From positions 1-14,262 of the forward strand of contig UZAE01012812.1 in NCBI GenBank assembly GCA_900617975.1: a stretch of 14,262 nt of DNA. The letters run 5' to 3'. A model generated the notes under the pieces. That model was given only the letters and a program-made list of their open reading frames with translations, was not told where the DNA came from and searched no databases. Made by a program: the position numbers and the translations under genes. How positions within the stretch are numbered: the first letter of the stretch is position 1; each line of letters begins with the position of its first letter. Positions 1-8,395 of the stretch are shown here, in pieces. The DNA comes from Rodentolepis nana. Its lineage: Eukaryota > Platyhelminthes > Cestoda > Cyclophyllidea > Hymenolepididae.

Positions 1-2
1 AA

Positions 3-870
3 AATTCACAACGATCTGGCCGCCCAGTCGAAGTGGATGAAACCCATATCAAGGCCATTATCGATTCAAATCGTCGCAGCACAACACGAGATATTGCAGA
101 GAAGCTCAATGTGTCGCATACATGCATTGAAAAAAAAATGAAAAACCCTTGGTTATGTCAAGAAACTTGATTTATGGATCCCTCACCAGTTAAAGGAAAT
201 TCATTTGACGCAACGGATTAGCATCTGTGATTCGCCGCTACTGAAACGCAATGAGAATGATCCATTTCTGAAGAACGTAGTTACTGGCGACGAAAAGTGG
301 ATAGTTTATAACAATGTCGTTACTCGCAAGAGATCATGGGTGAAGCAAGATCAACCAGCCCAAACAGTATCAAAAGCAGAGATTCATCAAAAAAAGATTA
401 TGCTGTCAGTCTGGTGGGGGGATCACAAAGGAATTTTGTATTTTGAACTCATGCCGCAGAACCAAACGATAAATTCAAATGTGTATGTAGAACAACTCGA
501 AAAACTGAAGGATGCGATTGAAGATAAGCGGCCGGGATTATCAAATCGGCGGAAGGGTGTTGTTTTCCATCATGATAACGCAAGGCCCCACACATCTTTG
601 GCTACTCGGCAAAAATTATTGGAACTGGGTTGGGATGTTTTGTCACACCCACCATATAGCCCTGACCTTGCGCCTTCGGATTACCATTTGTTTCGTTCCA
701 TGCAAAACTCTTTAAATGGTAAAATGTTTAACAACGCGGATGATGTCGGATCACACCTAATTCACTTTTTTAATAGCAAAGACCAGACATTTTACGAACG
801 GGGAATTTTTACTCTGCCAGAACGATGGAAAAAGGTCATCGACAAGAAGGGCCAATATCTAATTGAATAA
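3..870 (+). pseudogene. mariner transposase, frameshifted, N-terminus off window
   Basis: This is a DNA transposase (D,D34D) that would bind the terminal inverted repeats and catalyse strand cleavage and transfer in the nucleus. Reading starts in frame 3: bases 3-~140 encode the GRP linker (RSGRPVEVDE) and the second helix-turn-helix (RDIAEKLNVSHTCIE). The frame is then lost in the A5 run at 141-145. From 145 it continues in frame 1 with LGYVKKLDLWIPHQL and runs without a break to TAA at 868-870. All catalytic residues are present: first Asp in TGDEKW (codon 289-291), second Asp in HHDNARPH (574-576), third Asp in SPDLAPSDYHLF (679-681), with exactly 34 residues between the last two. The C-terminus (FYERG...LPERWKKVID) is complete. 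About 289 codons are visible against a family length near 345. As it stands, frame 3 ends at a TGA at about 168, so it cannot yield full-length enzyme. The open frame beginning with TTG at 205 is only the post-frameshift portion. Confidence 0.95.
141..145 (+). other. inactivating one-base frameshift in transposase
   Basis: The transposase reading frame switches from frame 3 to frame 1 at this A5 run. Frame 1 is closed by TGA at 139-141, so the switch must lie at or after 141, and family-like protein resumes at 145. One extra A explains it. A nine-A run at 130-138 lies just upstream. Slippage or a sequencing error in homopolymer A are both possible causes. Confidence 0.8.
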
Positions 871-916
871 AGTTATATTTTTAAACAAAAATTCCGAATT
901 TGCCTTCTTATTTGAA

Positions 917-944
917 ATCGGCAATGACTTAGTTGACAACCTAA
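917..944 (-). repeat. mariner 3' terminal inverted repeat
   Basis: Read on the minus strand from 944, the sequence begins TTAGGTTGTCAACTAAGTCA and continues to about 917. It has the TTAGGTTG-type start and spacing expected of mariner termini, 46 bases beyond the transposase stop. It is followed outward by TA (945-946), the expected target duplication. The partner repeat lies left of the window, so pairing cannot be confirmed here. The inner boundary is approximate. Confidence 0.85.
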
Positions 945-946
945 TA

Positions 947-2495
947 TATACTGTATGTCATAACCACCAGTTGTTCATTAAAGAGCTGATAATGCAATAA
1001 AAAACTGAAGTAAGAAATATTTTGAATTTTGAATTTTTCATTGCGAACAGCTTTATAATTTGCCACAGTCATATTTCCGTCTTAATAATTATTTTTTTGA
1101 AAAGTAATGGAATAAGCTCGTCTGAGCTGTGAGTTAAAACCTATGCACATTAAAGACGTCGGCCTGTGAAATTCGATCATTTTACCCAGCTTGATATTCA
1201 TTTTGTTAACCAGAATTTGGAAATTTACATAATTGATTTAATAACAGTCGCCATCGTGGCCATGACCTTTGACTGTGGCAGACGCGCAGTAAACTGCGCT
1301 ATAAGGGCACTTTGACTATTAAAACTCTGCTATCCCCATCGGAAGGAGCCTTTTATGTGACATTCAAAACCACCTTTATGATCTTCTCTCAAGTCAATTG
1401 ACGCAAAAGCCCTCACAATATCGGTGCTAAATTAGACCTCTTCACCGTTAGTAGAAGGAAGGGGAAATAGAGGCGGTAAAAACAAGAGAAATAATAAATA
1501 CCCTTAATTGTCTAACATAGTCCATTCGAGTAATAGTTTAAATAGAGAATTTGAGTATGTAACTTGAATAAAACTGGTATATGCTCTTATTTATTTCGAT
1601 TACTATAGTAGCATGCGATGCAAATACATAGAGTAACTAATCGATAGGTGTCACGAGTTGAAGCTACTTTTTTTCTTTTAGAAACTGAAAAGTTTGTACT
1701 TTGATGTCGTTAATTCAACCATGCGTTAAATGGTTTTAAAATGGCTCTAATTATGGACCATAAAACTGGGCTTAAATAAAAGAACATTGAAGAGTTAATT
1801 CATATACTTTAATAGCATAAATCGAGTAGGCAAATGTACTTGGATTATTATTCTCTTTATGGTCCTTAATTTGCACTATAACACATTTCAATTTTTACAT
1901 TTTTACTTGCGCTAAAGTTCCAAAAACAATGCGAATGAAAATTTTGGACTGTTTTTAGAATTGCGAAATGTAAAAAATCAATCATATATTGTATAGATAT
2001 TCCGTTAGAAGATTTATAAGTTTTGTTTTGGCAGCGACAAACGTAGAGAAATGTAACTGAGCTTATTGTAGCCACCTGTCTAGACCACACATCTGGCCTT
2101 GAACACAATCAGCTACCATACTCAACGTTCACTCACTTGCCCGGAGAATTCCCAGGTTTGTTTCAGAACTCTGCTTACCTGAAATTTATTCATAGACTTA
2201 ATGCCTTTCCCAAAATAAAATATCTTACCTCTGTCCTGTATTGAGTCCATACTGTTGTATATCTACGAGATGCCCTCCTCTGTTTTCAATAAAAGTCTAT
2301 AACCAAAATTTCTCTTCGTTGGTTAATGATTCAAATCGCAGAGTCGGTATTCGTCGTTGGCTATCCAGCGAATGACTGAAATTAGCCTCTTTAGCCAGGA
2401 ATTTTTAGCAGATCAAATCAAAGTATGTAAACGTGGTTTACTACTGAAAATCCGATTTTTGAAATGGAGCTGAATCTCGAGTTATTTAAGAAGTC
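947..2495. other. AT-rich non-coding stretch, no gene seen
   Basis: I see no recognisable gene, RNA gene or transposon in this stretch. The longest open frame (minus strand, 1866-2108, 80 codons) has no recognisable motif and ordinary AT-rich composition. The only notable local structure is the GC-rich inverted repeat at 1284-1299. It could be intron or intergenic DNA. Confidence 0.6.
1284..1299. repeat. GC-rich inverted repeat
   Basis: GCGCAGT (1284-1290) and ACTGCGC (1293-1299) are perfect 7-bp inverted arms separated by AA. The surrounding ~60 bases are richer in GC than the flanks. With a two-base spacer it is more plausible as a dyad-symmetric binding site than as an RNA hairpin. No function can be assigned. 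Confidence 0.5.
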
Positions 2496-2505
2496 AAATC
2501 GGAAA

Positions 2506-2809
2506 GGGGGGGGGGTGGGTGATGCACCCTGGGCAACGTATACTCAAAGAGCAAAAAGTCTAGAATTCAGCAGTTCACTTCAAACTTCAAACTACCATGA
2601 CCAGAATGTATGTCATATTCTACCACTTCAACAGTACTCGCCTTATCCTTTGTGCTTGCCTACCTATTTTACATCTGTGAATCACTTTTCTGTTCCCCAT
2701 CTCGAATTTTTCGTACTTTGATGCTCCTCCCCTCGGTAAAGCTCGAAATCAACTGAAGGGCTAATTATGACTATCATAAATCCTGCTATTTGATATAAAT
2801 AAATGACAA
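2506..2809 (+). mobile_element. SINE-like retroposon, copy A (diverged)
   Basis: This is one of four copies of a dispersed element in the window. It is flanked by a perfect 10-bp direct repeat, AAATCGGAAA, at 2496-2505 and 2810-2819, so the limits are defined by the target-site duplication. It opens with a run of ten G. It shares GCACCCTGGGCAACGTATAC near the 5' end, the AAACTACCATGACC block, the pyrimidine-rich body, the ATCACTTTTCTGTTCCCC block, and the 3' tail CTGCTATTTGATATAAATAA. The 5' arm of the terminal hairpin (AGACTTACCT) is missing. The internal stem 2572-2581/2745-2754 has two mismatches, so this copy looks older or more damaged. It has no coding capacity; the open frame across 2464-2721 follows from few stops in pyrimidine-rich DNA. 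Confidence 0.88.
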
Positions 2810-3005
2810 AAATCGGAAATGTGTAAACTTTAAAATGTGATATTGAATAGCAAGAAGAAAATAATTAGGCACAAAAAATGAACTGATATTATTTCCAAAT
2901 GGAGGTAACAAATAAATTATATGGGAATTAAAAATATATTTTTGAATTTCTCTTTAACAGAAAACTTAGTTAACCAACTTTGCAACAATTATTTTTTGAC
3001 GACAT

Positions 3006-3325
3006 GGGGTGTGCGATAGACTTACCTCCCAGTGGTTCACACTGGGCACCGTATACTCATAGGACAAAAAGTCTATTAACAGGGAGCTGACTTCTCACTT
3101 TAAACTACCATGACCCCACTATATGTCATATTCCACTACTTCTACAGTACTCACCTTACCTTTTATCTGCCTTTGTGTCTGCCTATCTCTTTCGCATCTT
3201 TGAATCACTTTTCTGTTCCCCTCTCGAATTTTTCACACTTTGATGTTCCTTCTCTCTGTGAAGCCCGAAGTCAGCTAAGGGACTAATGATAACTATCAGA
3301 ACGCCTGCCATTTGAAATAAATAAA
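3006..3325 (+). mobile_element. SINE-like retroposon, copy B (full length)
   Basis: This copy is flanked by a 13-bp direct repeat with one mismatch: TTTTTGACGACAT at 2993-3005 and TTTTTGACAACAT at 3326-3338. The element begins GGGGTG right after the left repeat and ends in an AAATAAATAAA tail. In order it has a 5' hairpin (3016-3023 with 3069-3076), a nested hairpin (3028-3034 with 3040-3046), the left arm of a long-range stem (3085-3094), a pyrimidine-rich body, the right arm (3267-3276), a 3' stem TGATA/TATCA (3287-3291/3294-3298), and the CGCCTGCCATTTG tail motif. The length of 320 bp and a 5' end shared with copies A and C argue for a true SINE-type unit and not random LINE truncations. 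GGTTCACAC at 3034-3042 is only loosely like a Pol III B box. Confidence 0.92.
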
Positions 3326-3338
3326 TTTTTGACAACAT

Positions 3339-4507
3339 TTCTAGTTTGTGCTAGGCAACGGGTTTATTTTTATTATATGTTGCTAAATTGAGATAGTTTG
3401 CCAGAATGTGCTTTCATTTATTTATAGAAATGGAAGAATAAAGACAATGTATATCAATCAAGTACCTCTTTAAGGTTGAATGAAGTATGATAGTCAAAAG
3501 GTTTACTCATTAAAAGTTGATTTTTGAGATATTCTTTTGAATGCCATATTGTTCTGCCCCAGTTCTGTGGATACGATACAAAGTACAAGTTTTAGCTATG
3601 ATGGAATTTAATTGCCCTAATTTTGATTTTAGAAAGTATTTACTTTATGAAAGATATCTTTTGGAGTTGGTTAATTAATTACCTTCCATTTGTTTAGCAA
3701 ATTGTTTCAAAATTCATTTCTCATGGTTCCAGTTGTGACACTGATTGAAATGCGCATGTAATTTCTTTCAGCACCTCTCGCGATAAACATGACACTGATT
3801 TGAGATAAAATCTGAAACAACTTTGGCAAATCCTGATTGACGAATGAACTAACTGAAAGCATCTAATTTGCGTCCTGTAGATGTCACCAGATATCCTAAT
3901 TCGTTGAAAGCAGTAAATGCATCCGGAGTATAATGAAGGGGCAGGAAATAAGCATTAAAAATAGTAATAAATGAAAAAAAAATTCCGGGAACAAATATAT
4001 ACAGCTTTAATAAAACTAGATATTTCACATTATAGACACAATATTTAATCTTTACCTTTATTTGCTATCAATTCTGTATTTGTAATGGGAACTTGTTAAA
4101 ATCAAATTACAGTCAATATCGTATTTCTTCAACAAAAAAAAACTCGTATTGCACACATTTTGTTACCAGATTATTATATTATTTGGATTTACCATTGATT
4201 TGTCCACCTAGATGGACAAATAAATGAGTTCAAACTTAAAATTCAACATTAAAACCAATTAGTAGGAGTTTACACAGGCTATTAAACATTAACGCATTAA
4301 TAAGAATCATTGCAATTTTTATACAAAGCCACTTTGCCCGTAATTCATAAGCAGTAGTCATTAATTGTTGATTAATTCGTTAAAATAAAGTTTCCAATTC
4401 GCTAATTGCATGCAAGTAATTAGTAGCAAGTACAGAGGACTCGCCAGATTCAAGCTGTTGGGCACAGGAACAGAAATCGCTCTCAAGTGTGTAAAACTTG
4501 ACTCCAT
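3339..4507. other. AT-rich non-coding stretch, no gene seen
   Basis: Apart from a short perfect hairpin at 4198-4221, this is AT-rich sequence with frequent stops in all frames. No conserved protein motif, tRNA or further copy of the dispersed element was found by reading. Confidence 0.6.
4198..4221. repeat. 9-bp perfect inverted repeat
   Basis: ATTTGTCCA (4198-4206) and TGGACAAAT (4213-4221) are perfect arms around a six-base loop, CCTAGA. It sits in unannotated AT-rich DNA. It may be chance or a remnant of a small DNA transposon; no flanking duplication was seen. Confidence 0.55.
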
Positions 4508-4740
4508 GGCGCCAAGTGGGGTGAGAGAAGGCGCGGGAATGAAAGAGAGAGGAAGGGAGAGAGAAGGAATGATCAACCGCTAGACTTCACTCTCCACCCC
4601 CTTTCCCCCACTTCCTGTCAATGGGAGACAATCTCCCCACAGCCACTCCCCTCCCACAAAACCACATTCGTTTCTCCCTACAACCACCCCCCCTCCCCTC
4701 CGCCGATTCTCGCCAACCTAACTCGCGGAGCAACACACTT
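4508..4740. other. GC-rich, purine then pyrimidine-rich segment
   Basis: This segment is compositionally distinct from its AT-rich surroundings. Purines dominate the plus strand to about 4570 (GAGAGAGGAAGGGAGAGAG-type runs). Pyrimidines dominate about 4583-4620 and 4633-4705 (several C4-C7 runs). CpG dinucleotides cluster at 4510-4537 and 4698-4730. A small perfect inverted repeat GGGAGA/TCTCCC occurs at 4623-4637. On the minus strand it lies directly upstream of GGCGCCATGG (ATG at 4507-4505), which starts a 48-codon frame ending at 4361 with no recognisable domain. It could be a promoter-like or CpG-island-like region of a minus-strand gene, or simply R/Y simple-sequence DNA. Strand and function are undecided. 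Confidence 0.45.
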
Positions 4741-5440
4741 TGGATTTCCAATCACATACTCAAACAAATTTCATGACCAAATGTTTATTCGATTTCTCTC
4801 CCTCACTCTCGTTAGCTCATTGGCCTCTGCCTTTTTTAACTAATTACAAAACTTAAATGCCAATGATAGAAGAGAAGAGTTGACATGAACACCAGAGTAA
4901 CAAATAAATACACAAATTTAAATAATATAGCTCACATTAAACATCGAATTTCTTTCATCAATATGCATTTTATTGTAAACCCTTTGGTGTTGCGAGAGGA
5001 CTTAAAAGGAAAAAAGTCAACTTCCGATATTTTGGGAAGAGCCTGACTGACTGTCTGAAACTCTGGTGCCAATATTGCGGAAACCGCTGTATAAGTATAT
5101 TTCACTTCAAAATGTGAGCCTTAAATATTAATTAATCTAAATAGTAAATAAATCATCTGGTGGAGTTATATTAGTAGGTTTCCAAAGCACATTAGAATTA
5201 AATGCTGTGTGAGATACATTATTTAATAATACTATCAACAACCGCGTATAGTTTAATTTCACTGTGATTCCAATTATTGTAATAATACTGAAAGGCACAA
5301 CCAATACCTCACGGAGTTTTAATGATATGTCTTGATTTTAATTGTGAAAATACTTAAATAGGCTTTGTTCAGTCGTTAGATGTTGTCCTAGAAAGACATA
5401 GAATCGAATATTCACCTTTCATATCTTTGCCATCGACATT
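4741..5440. other. AT-rich non-coding stretch, no gene seen
   Basis: No coding, RNA-gene or repeat feature could be supported here. Open frames are short and without recognisable motifs. The stretch ends at the target-site duplication of SINE-like copy C. Confidence 0.6.
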
Positions 5441-5451
5441 ATTGAGGTAAT

Positions 5452-5767
5452 ATTTGTTTATAATAAATGGCAGGCGTTTTGATATTTATCATTAGCCCTT
5501 TAGCTGACTTCGGTCTTCATAGAGAGAAGGAGGAACATCAGAGCGACAAAAAGTCGAGAGGAGGGTGGAATAATGATTCACAGATTCAAAAGACAGACAC
5601 AATTATAAAAAAGGTAAGATGAGTAATGAGGAGGAGTCGAATAGGATATACAGTGGGGTCATGGCAGTTTAAAGTCAGAAGTCAACTCCCGAATAAAAGA
5701 CTTTTTTGCCGTATGAGAATACGTTGCCCAGGGTGCACCACGTGGAGGTAAGTCTTTCGTTCACCCC
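5452..5767 (-). mobile_element. SINE-like retroposon, copy C (inverted, full length)
   Basis: This copy lies in the opposite orientation to the other three. Its flanks are an 11-bp direct repeat with one mismatch: ATTGAGGTAAT at 5441-5451 and ATTGCGGTAAT at 5768-5778. On the minus strand it starts GGGGTG at 5767 and ends near CCATTTATTATAAACAAAT. The 57-nt head (5754 down to 5698) differs from copy D at only two positions. Its terminal hairpin is 5757-5750 with 5703-5696, where AAAGACTT pairs with AAGTCTTT. The long-range stem (5687-5678 with 5511-5502) contains one G-U wobble in the sense RNA. On the plus strand the head presents GAG|GTAAGT at 5745-5753. The body is more diverged than the head, and the length is 316 bp. 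Confidence 0.92.
5745..5753 (+). promoter_or_regulatory. consensus 5' splice-site sequence within copy C
   Basis: GAG|GTAAGT is a perfect match to the intronic part of the metazoan donor consensus. It is contributed by the antisense strand of the SINE-like element. The same nine bases occur on the minus strand of copies B (3020-3028) and D (8399-8407), and are lost in copy A. Any plus-strand transcript crossing copy C would contain it. Actual use as a splice site is not shown by the sequence. Confidence 0.4.
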
Positions 5768-6438
5768 ATTGCGGTAATTAAGCCATTTTATAATGAAATC
5801 ATTAGAAAATTCAATTTCTGTTTTTAACCAATCATAGAAAAACGCGCCTTTGGTAAACAGAGCTAAAGAAACATAGAAAGATTTTAATTTTCTTGTATTT
5901 TAAAGAGTTATGATATTTCTAATATTTTAACAATAACACATTTTGTAATTGCTTATCATGCATCTAGCAAACATAGCGGAGAACGACCGCATATATTTCT
6001 CAAACCCATAAATGACCGTTTTTCCGTCTTTAATGACTATTCGATTAAAATATGCATTTATAATAATGGATTGAGTGGTCATCAAACTGCTCTAACTAAT
6101 TGTCCTTTTCCAATAACCATGCAGATATTTAAACTGAACTAAGCTGCTTAGTAATACTTTTTTGCTTTCTCCATTAAAACAAAAGTGCCAAAGAATTGGC
6201 TGCTGTTCCGATATTTTACAAATTTACATTTCATTTATCTACTGTAGCACTATTACTTCGCTAAAGGACACTTACTTTACATCCTACTAAAAAAACATTT
6301 CATGTGATAAACGGTTCCTCAGATAACATAAATATACGATTTTCAGCTTTGTTTACATTGCTTCAACGCTAATTGCAGTATGTGAAAGCTCGTTCCTTCA
6401 CCAAAAATCAAGTGAAAGCTTTTGCAGGTGACAGCAAA

Positions 6439-6455
6439 AGGAGGAGGAGGAGGAG
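6439..6455 (+). repeat. (AGG)n microsatellite
   Basis: This is a perfect trinucleotide tract of 17 bases, AGG times five plus two bases, inside otherwise AT-rich sequence. Confidence 0.85.
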
Positions 6456-7570
6456 CGAAAGTAAAGGTACGAATACGTTTATTGAAGAAAAAAACAAATA
6501 CTCATTTTCCTCCCAAAAAATAGAAACTCTGCGTCTAATTATTTTGCAGAAATTGGTATTATTATTTTGGAAGTCAGTTTTTAAGAAAGTGTCAAATCTT
6601 AACAAAATTTTATTAAGGTAAGATTGAAGAAACTAACATATTGTGTAAATCCGTTTATAATTTAGAAAATAGAAACCCTAACTAACTTTATCTGTACTCC
6701 TTTCTCTAATCTTGAACTTGTTCAGATATCATTTAGACAGCAGTATAAAAGGTAGAGATGATATATGAACGAATCCCTAATTAGTCCACACCGATGGGTT
6801 TGCAATCAATTTTTTAATCAAGAAGGCATACAATATTGTCGAGGTAGAAGATATTGGCTAGCGCAGACTAACTACGATTTAACTATTTACATATAAAAAT
6901 GCACCTTTGTGTTTTTCCTCAAACAACTGGCCAGTTAGCACTGTTATGTAAAGAACAACGTTCAGGTACCTAGGGATTAGATACTAAAGCTTGAGGTTAG
7001 ACCATGATGCAAAATTCCAAGCTTATGAATTTATAAAAAAACAGAAATCACGAAAACCTCTCGATCTCCATTAAGCAGGAATATGTAGTAGCCAAAATCT
7101 TTGTCCTCTACTTCCATGGGGATATTTCTTCACCGATTTTAGACAAATTATCGCCTGCATACATTCATATGCTTCTTTTTTGATTACGATGAATCGCATT
7201 GTTCATCCATGTGCAAAAAAATATTGAGATCAAGGTTGAAATCAGAATTCTTGCAAGATAATTAAAAAAATAACATTGATCTTTAAATTAGATTCGTAGA
7301 TAAAAATAAGCTCAAATCAGTTCATGACAATTAGTACACGTCTATGAGATTTGTGTGCTAATTCTGAGTGTTCGGATAGTGAAACGAAAGAGGGTTGTGA
7401 TCGGTCAACACATTTTCTCCTTATTTTTTTATCATTGCGTGAAAATAACGTTAAGGTACGTTCAGCTCCCCTCAGAACTTCGTATTTATAAATTTCCTGT
7501 ATTCCTCTCGCATTTCTCTAAGTTTGCTTAATGATATACTAGAAATGAAATTCATAAGTACATTAAACGT

Positions 7571-7581
7571 GGGGGGGGGGG
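7571..7581 (+). repeat. G11 homopolymer
   Basis: This is a run of eleven G in strongly AT-rich surroundings. It is the longest G run in the window; the next longest, ten G, marks the 5' end of SINE-like copy A. Confidence 0.9.
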
Positions 7582-8395
7582 ACGAATTCTTATCAGTGAT
7601 GCAAAAAGTATTACATTTTTATTAAGCTACGTCAACGGTTAATATACGTAGAAATGGGAAGTTTACTTATTCGATAAGGGTGTCATAAACTTATGACCGA
7701 TTACCCCGTGTTAATATGGCAGTATAAGAGGTTACACATTGGTGCGAGATTGAGATCAAATAGAAGGAATAAAAGTCTTTATTCGACTTAGGGATTTCTG
7801 AATTTTCGACCATTCACCCCTTTAAAGCATCAAGTTCATGACTTGATTTTGTGGTTCCAATGTGAATTCATATCAATGTCGTAAAGAGATCATTGAAAAT
7901 TTGGATTAATTACATGTTTTCCCGATGAATTTGCTTTACTAATGAGAAAGTCATTAACGCATGGGATTTTATTGGCATTACCTTTCAATAGAATCGATCA
8001 AGTACATTTAATCTGGAGTATATCTATCCATGCTCAAATTATATTAGTTTGGAAATTTGTTAATATTTATAAGCAGTAGCCATTGAATTGTTATATATGT
8101 GAAAATGACAGTATATGGCTCCATCTAGCTTTGCATATTGAGACAAGATGTTTATAATCTCGGCAATTCTATACCCTACCTACTAAATTTTAGTTCCATT
8201 TGCGTCAGAGAGCATCAGAATAGAGATATCCGACTCCAATCCATTCACTTATTACCGGCCAATTTCTAGTTTCTCTTAACCACCAACTCCTCATACACCC
8301 ACCAAGCTATATCTCTGTGCTACTGATTAACACCCTTTCCTAGTGCAGCCGTTTACATTTTCACTACCTTTTGTAATTTCACAATTAATATTTAA

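Larger units (their letters stand above)
1..944 (+). mobile_element. mariner DNA transposon, 5' end outside window
   Basis: This is a partial Tc1/mariner-superfamily element that moves by cut-and-paste and integrates at TA dinucleotides. The window opens inside the transposase gene, so the 5' inverted repeat and roughly the first 55-60 codons are not visible. The visible part holds the rest of the transposase (3-870), a short 3' untranslated stretch containing an AATAAA-like signal overlapping the stop (about 865-870), and a 3' terminal inverted repeat ending at 944, followed by TA at 945-946. The protein resembles the irritans subfamily best (WIPHQL-type linker, HHDNARPHTS and YSPDLAPSDYHLF motifs). 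Subfamily assignment rests on recall of family motifs, not on an alignment. Confidence 0.95.
5779..8386. other. AT-rich non-coding stretch with simple-sequence tracts
   Basis: There are no recognisable genes in these 2.6 kb. The overlapping open frames at 6373-6621 (+) and 6408-6605 (-) span an AGG repeat and AT-rich DNA, and neither resembles a known protein. The stretch contains an (AGG)n tract at 6439-6455 and a G11 run at 7571-7581. An isolated TATAAAAG occurs at 6744-6751 with no initiator at the expected distance. Confidence 0.6.

Noticed and set aside
512..715. 67-codon open frame on the plus strand
   Set aside because: It lies wholly inside the mariner transposase in another frame.
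2464..2721. Open frame sharing peptide similarity (YHD..VCHI.PL..QYS) with the frame at 8467-8655 and a broken one in copy B
   Set aside because: The similarity is inherited from the SINE-like DNA. The body is pyrimidine-rich, so stops are rare. In copy C the frame is disrupted and the residues diverge, so there is no sign of protein-level conservation.
3034..3042. GGTTCACAC as a Pol III B box in copy B
   Set aside because: The match to the B-box consensus is partial, and copies C and D have GGTGCACCC at that place. I see no good A box upstream.
6373..6621. 82-codon frame with an Arg/Ser-rich patch
   Set aside because: The Arg run is just the AGG microsatellite read in one frame. The rest is AT-rich low-information sequence, and an overlapping antisense frame exists too.
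6744..6751. TATAAAAG, a possible core promoter
   Set aside because: There is no initiator motif at the usual distance and no downstream coding frame.
4330..8090. TAAGCAGTAGYCATT shared near 4350 and 8070
   Set aside because: The shared stretch is about 15 bases in AT-rich DNA, with no consistent homology around it.
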